This document shows positions 43,756 to 53,982 of a stretch of 64,000 nucleotides of DNA, in pieces. Every line of letters begins with the position of its first letter. The stretch's first letter is position 1. A program made the position numbers and the translations under genes. A model generated the notes under the pieces. The model was not told where the DNA came from and made no database searches. It saw only the letters and a list, made by a program, of their open reading frames with translations. Source of the DNA: Sphingomonas zeae (lineage in GTDB: Bacteria; Pseudomonadota; Alphaproteobacteria; Sphingomonadales; Sphingomonadaceae); NCBI RefSeq assembly GCF_014197135.1, contig NZ_JACIFA010000017.1, forward strand, positions 1 through 64,000. The letters run 5' to 3'.

Positions 43756-43868
43756 TCGCTGCCCCCGGTCATTCGTCCCCCCTCGATACTGGGGCCGGGA
43801 GTATTAGGGCGATCTGGATCAATCCGCCATGGCCGTCATGGCCTCCTATTTGCGGGCGCGGCTTGAAG

Positions 43869-43902
43869 ATCGTGCAAGAAACAGGCATATTCCGTGCACG
43901 AT
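43869..43902. promoter_or_regulatory. palindrome upstream of the toxin-antitoxin operon
   Basis: Arms ATCGTGCA (43869-43876) and TGCACGAT (43895-43902) with an extra TGCAC at 43906-43910, ending 36 bp before the antitoxin start. It fits an autoregulatory operator for the Xre-type antitoxin. Confidence 0.6.
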
Positions 43903-43938
43903 GTTTGCACATGGGAATTTACCGGAGAGGATCCGCTG

Positions 43939-44289
43939 ATGATCGCCGCCTTTCTGGACGATATCCGCGATCACGACATGATCGCGCCGCGCCGCCTGGC
44001 CGAGCGGCTGCGCCTGCCGCTGACCCGGCTGGCCAAGCTGGCGCAGGTCAACCGCAACACCATGGCCGCCAAGCCGGGGAGTCCTGCGGTCCAGGCACGG
44101 CTGGGCGAGATCGCCCGGATCATCGCGCGCGCGGCCGAACTGTCGGGCGACGAGGGGCGCGCGATCATCTGGTTCCGCCACCAGCCGCTGCCCGGTTTCG
44201 GCAAGACGCCCGAACAGCTGGTCGAGGAAGGCCATGCCGCGCTGGTCCTGCGCGACCTGGATCGCATGGCCGAGGGCGTCTATTCCTGA
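43939..44289 (+). CDS. Xre/ParS-type antitoxin (MbcA-like)
   Basis: 116 aa from ATG 43939, with GGAGAGGATCCGCTG ahead. An N-terminal helical DNA-binding part (RRLAERLRLPLTRLAKLAQV, with NRNTMAAKPGSP) is followed by the toxin-binding DUF2384 domain (RAIIWFRHQPLPGFGKTPEQ, then LVEEGHAALVLRDLDRMAEG). The pattern W..P..F.GKTP..L is diagnostic. It neutralises the RES toxin encoded 19 bp downstream and probably represses the operon. Confidence 0.9.
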   Translation: MIAAFLDDIRDHDMIAPRRLAERLRLPLTRLAKLAQVNRNTMAAKPGSPAVQARLGEIARIIARAAELSGDEGRAIIWFRHQPLPGFGKTPEQLVEEGHAALVLRDLDRMAEGVYS

Positions 44290-44308
44290 TCGCCGCGAGC
44301 GAACGCGG

Positions 44309-44827
44309 ATGCCTTATCCCCTGAAGCCCTTGCGTTGCCCGCTCTGGCGGATGCTGACCATCCGCTATCAGCGTGATCCGTTATCGGGGGAGGGGGCGCG
44401 GCTGCATGGCGGCCGCTGGAACGCACCGGGGCAGGCGGCGCTGTATCTGGGCACCGACCACGCCACCGCCATCGCCGAATTCTACCAGGGGCTCGCCAAG
44501 CCGGGCACGCTGGCCCCTTACCGCCTGGACGCGACGGCGATCGCCGACCTGACCGACGGACAGGGCCGGGCGGCCGACGACACGGTCGCGCAGGCCATGG
44601 CCGCGCCCTGGAAACACATCGCCGAGATCGAAGCCGGCATCCCGCCGAGCTGGATGCTGACCGCTTCCCTCATGGCGGCGGGTGCAGAGGGCGCGCTGGT
44701 CCCCTCCGCACAAAATCCGGGCGGCACCGCGCTGGTCCTGTGGCGCTGGCACCGCTTGGGCGACGACGGGGAGGGGGCGGCGCTGGAGTTGCTCGATCCC
44801 GACGGAGTGCTGAACCGGCCGCATTAG
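44309..44827 (+). CDS. RES-domain toxin
   Basis: 172 aa. WRMLTIRYQRDPLSGEGARL and GGRWNAPGQAALYLGTDHAT are the R..Y..P.SG.GA...GGRWN.PG signature of RES toxins, NAD+-degrading phosphorylases. The Arg, Tyr and Glu (AIAEFYQGL) implicated in catalysis are present. It forms a type II pair with the Xre antitoxin just upstream. On a plasmid it would favour retention by killing or stalling plasmid-free cells. Confidence 0.92.
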   Translation: MPYPLKPLRCPLWRMLTIRYQRDPLSGEGARLHGGRWNAPGQAALYLGTDHATAIAEFYQGLAKPGTLAPYRLDATAIADLTDGQGRAADDTVAQAMAAPWKHIAEIEAGIPPSWMLTASLMAAGAEGALVPSAQNPGGTALVLWRWHRLGDDGEGAALELLDPDGVLNRPH

Positions 44828-45061
44828 TCGCCACGTCCGGCGATATATTTGCCCTGACAAAGCTTAGATGCGTGATCGCCAATGAATAGGCAGCTCATAG
44901 CCTTGCGATCAGCACCCCCTCATGATGACGATCCGATCATGAAAGGCGTCGTATAATCGCGTGCACTGTCTCTATCTGAGCATGACGTAGTCGTCATGAT
45001 TTCCCGTGACATGAATGTAATTTCACCATAGATGTCGCTCTTCAATTGGGGGATGTCCGAA

Positions 45062-48000
45062 ATGGTGAAGGCGTTGTCGCGTGGCCGGCAGGTAAAGGCA
45101 CGTGCGTTGCAGTCGAGCGCGATCCTGGTCGCGATCCTGGTGGCAGAACCCGCCTTCGCCCAGTGCACCCCCGACCCGACACAGGCCAACGCGACTAGCA
45201 GCTGCACCGGCACCGACAGCAACGGTCTGGTCGTCACGACCTCGGGCACCACGGTCGACGTCGCGGCGGGCGCGAGCGTGACGAACACGGGGGCGGCCGC
45301 GATCCGCTATGCGATTCCCACGAACCTCAGCGGCTATGGCTATTCGACGCTGACCATCGGGGGCCGCGTTGATGGCGGTGATCAGACGGGCGTGCAACTG
45401 ATCCGCCAGACGACGAGCCCATATTATTCCGGCCTCAACCTGAACATGACCGTCGCGGCGGGCGGCAGCGTCAGCGGGGCGAACGGCGTCGTCATCGGCC
45501 AGACCGGCACCAGCTATGGCAGCACGACCGCGTCGATCGACAATAGCGGCACGATCAGCGGTACCGGCACCGGCACGAATGGATATGCACTGCTGTCGAC
45601 CGATCCGTCCTACGGCGTGTTCCAATCGATCACCAACCGCGCTGGCGGCACGATCGGCGCGATTAGCGGCGCTGTCGGCACGCTGACCAATGCGGGCACG
45701 ATTGACGGCGGGACGCGCAGCGCGATCGATGCGGGCGCGAGTTCCAACGCGTCTCTCTATGGCAATAGCTGGACGAACAGCGGCACGATCACCAACAACG
45801 GCACCGCCGCCACGCTGGCCAATGTCCGCGCGTACACGCTGACCAACAGCGGCACGATCAGCAATGCCGGGACGGGCGCGGCGATTGCGGACGGCTATAC
45901 GTCGCTGATCAATCAGGTTGGTGGCCGGATCACGACGGCGGGAACGACCGCCATTCAGAATGACCGCGGGGTAACCCTGGTCAACAGTGGCACGATCGTC
46001 GGCGATGTTCTGGGGGCGATCGGTTCTCAGGGCTATAGCAGCAATGTCGACAACGCCGTCGGCACGATTACCGGCAATGTCCGTTTCGGCGCGGGCAATG
46101 ATACGCTGACCGTCGGCTATGCGAACGGCGCGATCCGCACCGGGATCAGCGGCATGATCGACGGCGGGGCGGGCACCGACACGCTGCGCGTCCGCTTCAC
46201 CAGCGATGCCACCGTGTCCTCGCCGGTGACGCTGCCGACCAATTACGAACAGCTGATCCTGGCCCCCGATGCCAAGGTGACCGCGACACTGTCGAGCGGC
46301 TTTACGGTTGCGGGACCTTTGCGCATCGCAGGCAGCGGTACGATCATCAGCAATGCCGCACTGAGCGGCACCGGCATCCTCCTGTCCGACGAGTTCGGCT
46401 CTTCCGGTTCGCCGAGCGTCACCAATGCGGGCAGCATCACCGGCACCACGACTCAGAGCGGCGGTTTCATCGTTCAGTTGGGCTCGGTGAACCGGTTCGA
46501 GAATAGCGGGACGGTCGCCGCGACCGGGAACGGCATCTCGTTCAGCTCGCAAGGCGCCTTCGTCAATTCGGGCACGATCACCGCGACCCGCACCGCCGTT
46601 TCGCTGTTCGGGCCGAGCTTTGCCAATTCGGGCACGATCCGCTCGACCGGCGGGATCGCCGTGACCCTGTCGGGGTCCTATGGTTCGACTTGGACCAATA
46701 GCGGCCGAATCGAAGGCACGATCGCCGGGCTACAGCTATCGAGCGGGCTGACCAACAGCGGCACGATCACTGCGACCGGCACCGGTGTGTTCATCGACTC
46801 TTACGGCCAGCTCAACAACCAGGCTGGCGGCGTCATCACCGGGGGCACGCGCGGCATCGGGACGAGCGGCAATTTCACGGTGTCCAACGCGCGCATCGCC
46901 AATGCGGGTACGATCAATGGTAACGTGACCTTCGGCACGTCCTCGTTCGACAGCTATTATGGCAACAACAATGCCTATTATGCGCTGGCGGGCGGTGTCC
47001 TGAACGGCAATCTGGCGCTGTCGAAGGGCGACATGCTCGTCGCCGAAATGGCGGGGTCGAGCGGCGACCGCTTTGCGGGCATCACCGGCACCGTTTCGGG
47101 CGCACAGGCGATTCTGCGACTGCGCGTGCGGAGCGACGCCAGCGCGACGCTGCCGACCTCGGCCGCTTTCGCAACGGTCGGCTACGAACTGTTCGACAAG
47201 GTCGCGCTGACGCTGACCGGCACGGGCGCCAGCCGTCCGCTGACGCTGGCCGGGCAGGGGACGGTCGACCTGACCGCCGACATCGCCGCCACGACCGGCC
47301 CAGCGATTTCCGTAACTTCCCGGACCGTGGCACCGGGCGAGACCTATGCCGACAATGCGCTGACCGTCACCAGCCGCGGCACGCTGTCGCTGACGGCGTC
47401 GGATGCGAATTCCTATCCGGGCTATGCCGTGTCGCTGGGCAGTGGCGACGGCTTCGTCAATGCGGGCACGATCACCGTCCGCGATGCCCGTACGCCGGTC
47501 TATAGCCAGATCGCGGCGATCTCGGGCGGCAAGAGCGTCACCAATGACGGGACGATCACGCTGGACGGGGCGACCGGCATTCGCAGCGCGCAGAGCGTCA
47601 CCAACACCGGCCGCATCGTGCAGGCCGCCGGGGGCCGTGCGGCGACCGGCATCAGCGGCGTCGGATCGCTGGTGAACACGGGCACGATCGAGGTGACCGG
47701 CCCTGCGGTCCAGGTCGATTATGGCTATAACCCCTTGGGCAACACGCTCGACAATAGCGGCCGGATCGCCAGCACCGGCGGGATCGCGATCACCGGCGAT
47801 TACGGCTATGGCGTCGCGATCCGCAATCTGGCCGGGGGCATGATCGCGGGGGCGACCGGCCAGAACGCCATCCGGATCAACGGCGGTCAGGTCGTCAATG
47901 CCGGGACGATCATCGGCGACGTCGATCTGGGTTATGCCAGCTATGGCGGCCGATCCTATTCCAACGCGGTCTATACTGCCGCGGGCGGCACGCTGAACGG

Positions 48001-51000
48001 CAATCTGCGCTTCGGCGACGGCGACGACACGCTGGTCGTCACCGACGGCCAGATCGGCGTTACCGGCACGATCGACGCGGGCGCGGGCACCAACACCTAT
48101 CGCCATGCCTTTACGAAGTCCGGCACCGTCACGCTGGGCAACGTGACCCTGGCTGGTTTCCAGCGCGAGGGCGTTCAGGCGATCGGCATGGATACGGTCG
48201 TGACCGTCCAGTCGGGCGCGACGCTGGCGTCACTGAACGTGCTGGGCGATGGCCAGATCGTCAACACCGCCAATGTCGATGGCGATCTTACCATCGGCGA
48301 CAGCCCTTATTATGTCCTTCAGCCGCAGACCGTCCTGGCGGCGCTGACCAACCAGGCCGTCGTCAAGGGCAGCGTCATCGGCCGGGTGTCGCGCTTCACC
48401 AACAGCGGCGCGATCGGCGACGCCGCCCTGAAGCAGGTGGCCGTGTCGATCGGCGGTGTCGGCGACATGAGCTTCGCCAATTCGGGCAGCATCCTGAACG
48501 ACGGCAACCAGCCCAGCGTCAGCCTGTCGGTCAATGACGGGACGATCACCGCCACCAATAGTGGCGCGATCGCCCAGGGCTTTGGTGCCTTTGCCAGCAA
48601 TTACGGCGGTTACGACGGTGGCGGCACGACGACGCCCGCCGCGCCGAAACCGCTGGGCATCGCGCTGACCAACACCGGCACCATCGGCAGCACCGCCGAG
48701 GGGCGGATGGCCGTTCTGCTTCAGATCAACGATCAACGGGGCGCCGGTGGATCGATCCGGTTCGACAACAGCGGAACCGTCACGCAGGGCGTCAGCGCCT
48801 ATGTCAACAATTCCACCTATGGTGTGACGCCGCAGTCCAATGCGGCGCAATCGATGCAGATCGCGCTAAGCAACAGCGGTACGATCACCACGGCCCAGCA
48901 GGGTCAAGCGGCCGCATCCTTGGGGATCGACGATTACCAGAGCGCAGGCGGAGCGATCCGCTTCGACAATAGCGGGACGATCGACGCCAGTGGGGCAGGC
49001 GGAGTGGGTGCGCAGATCGGCTTTTATGCCCCTGCCGCGACGACCAACCCGGCGCGCACCATCGCCATCACCAACAGCGGCACGATCCGTGGCAATGGCG
49101 GCGGGCTGGTCAGCAGCGGCGTCTATTATCCGGGCGGGATGCAGCCGGTGGAATATACCGCGACGTCTCCGGCAGGCGGCGTGCATGTCTTCGGCAACGG
49201 CGATGTCGCCGCGACGATCACCAACACCGCCAGCGGCGTGATCGAGGCAACCGGCGAGAAGTCGGTGGCCGTCCTGGCGACCGGCGCCGCGCTCGACCTG
49301 ACCAATGCGGGGACCATTCGCGGCGGGACCGGCACCACGCTGGACAGCGCCGACCAGTTCGCGGTCTTCAACGGCTCGACCTATCTGGCGGGCGCGATCC
49401 ACACCACCGGCGCGCTCGACAACCGGATCGTCAACACCGGCACCATCATCGGCTCGATCGCACTCGGCGCGGGCGATGACCGGATCGAGAATAGCGGCCG
49501 GATCGAGGGCAATGTCTTCCTCGGCGCGGGCGACGACAGCTTCCTGCACCGCGCCAGCGCGACGCTGATCGGCACGGTCGATGGCGGCGACGGCACCGAC
49601 AGCCTGATCATCGACGCGACCGGGGGCGGCACCGTCAACGGCAACCAGTTCGTCAATTTCGAACGCTTCAGCCAGACCGGCCAGGGCAATGTCACCTATG
49701 CAGGCGCGTTCAACTTCGACACGCTGGGCGTGGCGGGCGGATCGGTGACGGTCGCGGCGGGCCAGACGCTGACCAGCACCGGTGCTGTGACCATCACCGG
49801 CACCGACGCGGCCGAGACGGTGACCAACAACGGCACCATCGCCGGCTCGGTCGCGCTGGGTGGCGGCAACGACCGCTTCGTCAATGCCGGGCTGGTCCAG
49901 GGCGCGGTGGCGCTGGGCGACGGCAATGACAGCTTTGTCGAGGGCGCAGGTTCACGCGTGGTGGGCGGCGTCGATGGCGGCGCGGGCACCAACCTCTATA
50001 CCGCGCTGCTCAGCGGCGACCGCACGGGCCTCGGCCAGCGCAGCAACTTCCAGCAGCTGGCGGTGACCGGCACCGGCACGCTGTCGCTGACCCTCGACCA
50101 GAGCTTCGACACCGTCGCGCTGGCGGGCACCGGGCTGAACGTCGCGCTGGCGGGCAACCGCATCGGCGCGGTCACCGGCTCCGACGCGGCCGAGCAGCTG
50201 CGCGTCGATGGCGACATCGCCATCGTGTCGCTGGGCGCGGGCGACGACCTGCTGGGGCTGGGCACGGCCAATGCGGCGGGCCGCTATGATGGCGGCACCG
50301 GCAACGACTCGCTGCGCTTCACCGCCAATGCGCCCGTCGTGCTGAGCGGGGTGGCGACCGGCTTCGAGAATGTCGCCCTCACCGGTAACGCGCTGACCGT
50401 CACCGGTTCGCTGGGGGCACAGGGCGCACCGCTCAGCTTCGGCGACGGCGGCCTGGCGCTGACCGTGGCCAAGGGCGGCACGCTGGCCGGGGTCATCGAT
50501 CTGGGCGCGGGCAATGACGCGTTGCGCCTGGCGGCGGGCTCGGTCCTGCTCGGCACCGTCACGGGTGGCTCGGGCAATGACAGCGCCACGCTGGAACTTG
50601 CGGGCAACCAGATTCTGGCGGCCGGCACGCTGAACGGCTTCGAGACGCTGGCGACCGAGGGGACCGGCAACCTGACCCTGACCGGAACGCAAGCCTATGC
50701 CCAGGTCAACGCCGCGACCGACCTGACCATCGCCTCGGGCAGCAGCCTGACCGCAGGCCAGGTCGCCTTCACGGGCGGCAACCAGCGCTTCACCATCGCA
50801 GGCACCTTCGCCGGCGCCGTGGACGGCGGGGCAGGGACCGACACGATCGCGCTGTCGGGCGGCACCGCTGCCGCGCCGGTCGCCTTCACCAATGTCGCCA
50901 ATGTCGAGGCGCTGGCGATGACCGGCGGCTATGCCACGGTGTCGGGCAACGCGTCGTTCGGCTCGGTCGACATGGCGAGCGGTCGCCTGGTCGGGCTTGC

Positions 51001-52492
51001 GGGCTCGACGATGGCTGCCACCCAGTTCCTGGTGCGCCAGGGCGCGACCTTCGGCTCGGCGGGCACGGTCAACGGCAATGTGAACGTCGCGGGTATCTTG
51101 AGCCCCGGCGCGTCGCCGGGCACGATGACGGTCAACGGCAACGTCACGCTGGCCAGCGGCTCGCTGTCCTACTTCGAGCTGACCCCGACCGTGTCGGACA
51201 AGCTGATCGTCAATGGCGGGCTGACCATCGGCAGCGGATCGACGTTGCAGATCGTGTCGAGCGGCGCACTTCGCCCCGGCACCTCCTACGACCTGATCGT
51301 CGCCAGCGGCGGGATTTCGGGCAGCTACAGCAATGTGCTGAAGCCGTCCGACCTGTTCGGCTTCATCGTCCAGCGCGCCGACCGCATCCAGCTGCTCGGC
51401 CAGTTCCTGGGCGATGCGCGGTTCAGCCCGCAGGTGGCGCGCAGCATCGACTATGCCAACGCGACGCTCGCCAAGCAGCCCGCGACGAGCACGCTGTTCG
51501 CCGCACTTCCGTCGCTGCTGACCATTTCGGGTGCGTCCAATCCGCGTGGCTTCGCGCAAGTAACGCCGGAGGCCTATGCCTCGGCCGCCCAGATCGGCGT
51601 CGACAATGCGCTGGGTCTGGTCCAGGCCGCGCGCGGTCCCGCCTTCGCCACCACGCGCGAGGACGCCGGCGTCTTCACCTTCGCCCAGACGCTCGGCCAG
51701 TGGCATACGCTGGGCGCGGACATGGGCCAGGGGACCAGCGCGGCACAGACGCGCGGTTACGGGTTCCTGGGCGGCGTCGGTTACGGCGATCGCCAGTGGA
51801 TGATCGGTGCGTTCGGTGGCTGGCTCGACACCCGCCAGTCGATCGCCCCGCTTGCCGCCTCGACCAAGGCGGACGGCGTGGTCGCGGGTGTCCATGGCCG
51901 CTATTCCATGCCGAACGGCTTCGGCTTCGGCGCGTCGATCGTCTATGACGGTGCGCAGGCGCGTACGACCCGCGCGTTGCCGGGCACGACCTCGGCGTTC
52001 GGGCGCTATGACCTGCACAGCTGGACCAGCGATCTGTCGGTCCATTATGCGGCCGAGCTGGCCGAGGGCTGGTCGCTGACCCCGCGCGCCGGGCTGACCT
52101 ATCTGCGCACCCGCCGGGCGGGCGTGGGCGAGACGGGCGGCAGCCCCTTCGCCCTGACCGTCGCACGCCGCGATCTGGTCGCCGGCTTTGCCGATGCCGG
52201 TGTCACCTTCGGCCGCAGCGATGCGTCGGACGCAGCCTTCCGCCCCTTCGTGACGCTGGGCGCGCGTTACCAGATCGAGGGCAACCGCGCCGTCGCGCTG
52301 GGCGGCTATGCAGGCGGGGGCGAGGGCCTCGTCGCGCTGGGCGCCGCGCGCGCGCCGCTGGTCGGCACCGCCACGGGCGGCGTCGCCTATCGCTTCGCGA
52401 ACGGCGTCGACCTCTATGCGACCGGCAGCGCCCAGACCGGCCGCGACGACCATCAGGAAACGATCACGGCGGGCCTGCGCCTGCGCTTCTGA
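45062..52492 (+). CDS. giant autotransporter adhesin-like protein
   Basis: About 2,476 aa from ATG 45062 (GGGGGATG upstream; 45032 and 45053 are alternatives). ALQSSAILVAILVAEPAFAQ completes the signal peptide. Residues about 40-2170 are a passenger of beta-solenoid type with close to 30 imperfect N-x-G-T-I/V motifs (NSGTI, NAGTI, NTGTI). The later half also has GAGNDTL/GDGDDT-like turns. A linker (FAQVTPEAYASAAQIGVDNA) precedes the autotransporter beta-barrel, about 260 aa, with GYGFLGGVGYGDRQWMIGAF and a C-terminal aromatic (GLRLRF). It should export itself to the cell surface and act in adhesion or aggregation; no protease motif is seen in the passenger. Confidence 0.93.
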   Translation: MVKALSRGRQVKARALQSSAILVAILVAEPAFAQCTPDPTQANATSSCTGTDSNGLVVTTSGTTVDVAAGASVTNTGAAAIRYAIPTNLSGYGYSTLTIGGRVDGGDQTGVQLIRQTTSPYYSGLNLNMTVAAGGSVSGANGVVIGQTGTSYGSTTASIDNSGTISGTGTGTNGYALLSTDPSYGVFQSITNRAGGTIGAISGAVGTLTNAGTIDGGTRSAIDAGASSNASLYGNSWTNSGTITNNGTAATLANVRAYTLTNSGTISNAGTGAAIADGYTSLINQVGGRITTAGTTAIQNDRGVTLVNSGTIVGDVLGAIGSQGYSSNVDNAVGTITGNVRFGAGNDTLTVGYANGAIRTGISGMIDGGAGTDTLRVRFTSDATVSSPVTLPTNYEQLILAPDAKVTATLSSGFTVAGPLRIAGSGTIISNAALSGTGILLSDEFGSSGSPSVTNAGSITGTTTQSGGFIVQLGSVNRFENSGTVAATGNGISFSSQGAFVNSGTITATRTAVSLFGPSFANSGTIRSTGGIAVTLSGSYGSTWTNSGRIEGTIAGLQLSSGLTNSGTITATGTGVFIDSYGQLNNQAGGVITGGTRGIGTSGNFTVSNARIANAGTINGNVTFGTSSFDSYYGNNNAYYALAGGVLNGNLALSKGDMLVAEMAGSSGDRFAGITGTVSGAQAILRLRVRSDASATLPTSAAFATVGYELFDKVALTLTGTGASRPLTLAGQGTVDLTADIAATTGPAISVTSRTVAPGETYADNALTVTSRGTLSLTASDANSYPGYAVSLGSGDGFVNAGTITVRDARTPVYSQIAAISGGKSVTNDGTITLDGATGIRSAQSVTNTGRIVQAAGGRAATGISGVGSLVNTGTIEVTGPAVQVDYGYNPLGNTLDNSGRIASTGGIAITGDYGYGVAIRNLAGGMIAGATGQNAIRINGGQVVNAGTIIGDVDLGYASYGGRSYSNAVYTAAGGTLNGNLRFGDGDDTLVVTDGQIGVTGTIDAGAGTNTYRHAFTKSGTVTLGNVTLAGFQREGVQAIGMDTVVTVQSGATLASLNVLGDGQIVNTANVDGDLTIGDSPYYVLQPQTVLAALTNQAVVKGSVIGRVSRFTNSGAIGDAALKQVAVSIGGVGDMSFANSGSILNDGNQPSVSLSVNDGTITATNSGAIAQGFGAFASNYGGYDGGGTTTPAAPKPLGIALTNTGTIGSTAEGRMAVLLQINDQRGAGGSIRFDNSGTVTQGVSAYVNNSTYGVTPQSNAAQSMQIALSNSGTITTAQQGQAAASLGIDDYQSAGGAIRFDNSGTIDASGAGGVGAQIGFYAPAATTNPARTIAITNSGTIRGNGGGLVSSGVYYPGGMQPVEYTATSPAGGVHVFGNGDVAATITNTASGVIEATGEKSVAVLATGAALDLTNAGTIRGGTGTTLDSADQFAVFNGSTYLAGAIHTTGALDNRIVNTGTIIGSIALGAGDDRIENSGRIEGNVFLGAGDDSFLHRASATLIGTVDGGDGTDSLIIDATGGGTVNGNQFVNFERFSQTGQGNVTYAGAFNFDTLGVAGGSVTVAAGQTLTSTGAVTITGTDAAETVTNNGTIAGSVALGGGNDRFVNAGLVQGAVALGDGNDSFVEGAGSRVVGGVDGGAGTNLYTALLSGDRTGLGQRSNFQQLAVTGTGTLSLTLDQSFDTVALAGTGLNVALAGNRIGAVTGSDAAEQLRVDGDIAIVSLGAGDDLLGLGTANAAGRYDGGTGNDSLRFTANAPVVLSGVATGFENVALTGNALTVTGSLGAQGAPLSFGDGGLALTVAKGGTLAGVIDLGAGNDALRLAAGSVLLGTVTGGSGNDSATLELAGNQILAAGTLNGFETLATEGTGNLTLTGTQAYAQVNAATDLTIASGSSLTAGQVAFTGGNQRFTIAGTFAGAVDGGAGTDTIALSGGTAAAPVAFTNVANVEALAMTGGYATVSGNASFGSVDMASGRLVGLAGSTMAATQFLVRQGATFGSAGTVNGNVNVAGILSPGASPGTMTVNGNVTLASGSLSYFELTPTVSDKLIVNGGLTIGSGSTLQIVSSGALRPGTSYDLIVASGGISGSYSNVLKPSDLFGFIVQRADRIQLLGQFLGDARFSPQVARSIDYANATLAKQPATSTLFAALPSLLTISGASNPRGFAQVTPEAYASAAQIGVDNALGLVQAARGPAFATTREDAGVFTFAQTLGQWHTLGADMGQGTSAAQTRGYGFLGGVGYGDRQWMIGAFGGWLDTRQSIAPLAASTKADGVVAGVHGRYSMPNGFGFGASIVYDGAQARTTRALPGTTSAFGRYDLHSWTSDLSVHYAAELAEGWSLTPRAGLTYLRTRRAGVGETGGSPFALTVARRDLVAGFADAGVTFGRSDASDAAFRPFVTLGARYQIEGNRAVALGGYAGGGEGLVALGAARAPLVGTATGGVAYRFANGVDLYATGSAQTGRDDHQETITAGLRLRF

Positions 52493-52500
52493 TCGACCGG

Positions 52501-52528
52501 GGGTGGAGCGGCGTGATCCGCTCCGCCC
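52501..52528 (+). terminator. hairpin after the autotransporter
   Basis: GGGTGGAGCGG pairs with CCGCTCCGCCC (one G-T pair) around a CGTGAT loop, starting 9 bp after the stop. No T-run follows. Confidence 0.65.
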
Positions 52529-52917
52529 CATTCCCAAAGTCTGTCGCCTCCCAGATGGGGGCCGTCCTTAGCGTGTCACTCCGCCCCGAGCCGGGACCGA
52601 ATAAGGCGCATGGATCGCGCGACGGATGAGGTGACGCTGTTTGACGCGGATAGAGCCGGACAGCCACTCCGCCACACATAGGCTCGTTTGCGGAGCGTCC
52701 CCATTTCCCATGTCCAAAGGGCCATTTCGGGAAACGCATTCGGGAACAGGTTATGGGAAAGCCGGTCGACCGCGACATGCGCGATCGGCGCATGCTCCCC
52801 GGCTCAATCCCTGAACCTTCGTTGCGAGAATGGAAGCGAAGCGATCAACGCCGTATGTACGATCCCAGTCCGATCGCATATCGATTGGCGAAAGATCAAA
52901 GAGGCAAAGGGGTATTC
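52529..52917. other. intergenic region ahead of the protease gene
   Basis: 389 bp without a convincing gene. An open frame from 52753 continues into the protease gene, but its first 55 residues are Arg/Asp-rich and unlike a signal peptide, so I treat them as untranslated. It should carry the protease promoter; I could not assign -35/-10 boxes. Confidence 0.45.
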
Positions 52918-53790
52918 GTGGGGAAGCTGACTTGGCTCGTTGTTCCGTTGGCGCTGATCGCCGCAGACGCCGACGCGATTGTTATCCGCCGCACGCAGCA
53001 GGACGCGCAATATCGCGTTGATCCGCAAACTATTCCCGCGTTGGCAGACCTGCCCGATGAGGGTCATGGCACGCTGATTGCCCCGCGCTGGATCGTCACG
53101 GCGGCACATGCCGTAAGCATGATGCAGATGATGCCCGAGGAGAGGTACGTAACGCTTAACGGCAAGAGACGGGCAGTAAGCCGGATCGTTGTATATCCGG
53201 ATTACCCTGCTGCCCGAGATGGCTGGCAGAAGTTATTTGGTGGGCTCAAGACGGCAGACCCCGAAACCTTTGCAGCGCAGTATGTCAAGGCAATGGCCGA
53301 CATGCACGACATTGCTCTGCTAGAGCTTGCCGAGCCTGTGACTGACGTAAAGCCAATGCCGGTCTACTGGGGCAACGCCAAGCCGGGAATATTGAGCACG
53401 GTATATGGTGCGGGAGCGACAGGCACCGACGTCACCGGCGCACCCGACAATGCCAGTCATCGGACGCAATTGCGGCGAGCAGAAAACCGGCTGACCCGGA
53501 CCGATGGGCAGTGGCTTCGCTTCGCCTTCGATTGTGGTGCTCACGCCCCGCTGCTTAGTGGCGCAACGGCAGGTGGGGACAGCGGTGGTCCGGTCACGAT
53601 CGATGTGTCCGGACGCAAATACCTCGCCGGAATCACACACGGCCTCGACGCTACTCTTGCCGAGGAAAAGAAGATTGTGCCGCAGATGCAGGATGGCTCG
53701 TTCCGCATGGGTCTATGCGGACAAACCTTCGCGGCTACGCGGGTAGCTTTCTACAAGGCGTGGCTTGATCGAACGATCGCCGGGAAGTGA
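52918..53790 (+). CDS. secreted trypsin-like serine protease
   Basis: 290 aa from GTG 52918 (AAAGGGG upstream), giving signal peptide GKLTWLVVPLALIAADADA. The catalytic triad is visible: His in RWIVTAAHAVSMMQ, Asp in MHDIALLELAEPV, Ser in ATAGGDSGGPVTI. Two Cys (FDCGAHAP, MGLCGQTF) could pair in the periplasm. Chymotrypsin fold, full length, no PDZ domain. It might process surface proteins such as the preceding autotransporter; that is inference from place only. Confidence 0.88.
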   Translation: MGKLTWLVVPLALIAADADAIVIRRTQQDAQYRVDPQTIPALADLPDEGHGTLIAPRWIVTAAHAVSMMQMMPEERYVTLNGKRRAVSRIVVYPDYPAARDGWQKLFGGLKTADPETFAAQYVKAMADMHDIALLELAEPVTDVKPMPVYWGNAKPGILSTVYGAGATGTDVTGAPDNASHRTQLRRAENRLTRTDGQWLRFAFDCGAHAPLLSGATAGGDSGGPVTIDVSGRKYLAGITHGLDATLAEEKKIVPQMQDGSFRMGLCGQTFAATRVAFYKAWLDRTIAGK

Positions 53791-53896
53791 TGCCATTTTC
53801 CCAAAATACCATCCCAATCGGAACGGTCGCCGGGCGCGGCGTACGATTTCGATCATCCTCTCACCACCCCAGATGACATCATTGTCATCATAAAAA

Positions 53897-53939
53897 CCGC
53901 ATCATTCCCCCAGAACGTCATCAAGCCGCAATGATGCGG
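53897..53939. promoter_or_regulatory. inverted repeat upstream of TonB receptor 1
   Basis: Arms CCGCATCATT (53897-53906) and AATGATGCGG (53930-53939), ending 43 bp before the receptor start, within an A+T-richer stretch with several ATCAT motifs. It may be an operator or a 5' leader hairpin for the receptor-phosphatase operon. Confidence 0.5.
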
Positions 53940-53982
53940 CACCAAGGGACGGCCGCATAATCCTTTGGGGGGACTCCACATC

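Noticed and set aside
49952-52537. Long open frame of 861 codons antisense to the autotransporter
   Set aside because: It mirrors the repeat-rich, G+C-rich autotransporter gene, is Arg/Ala/Gln-rich with no domain, and has no ribosome site or context.
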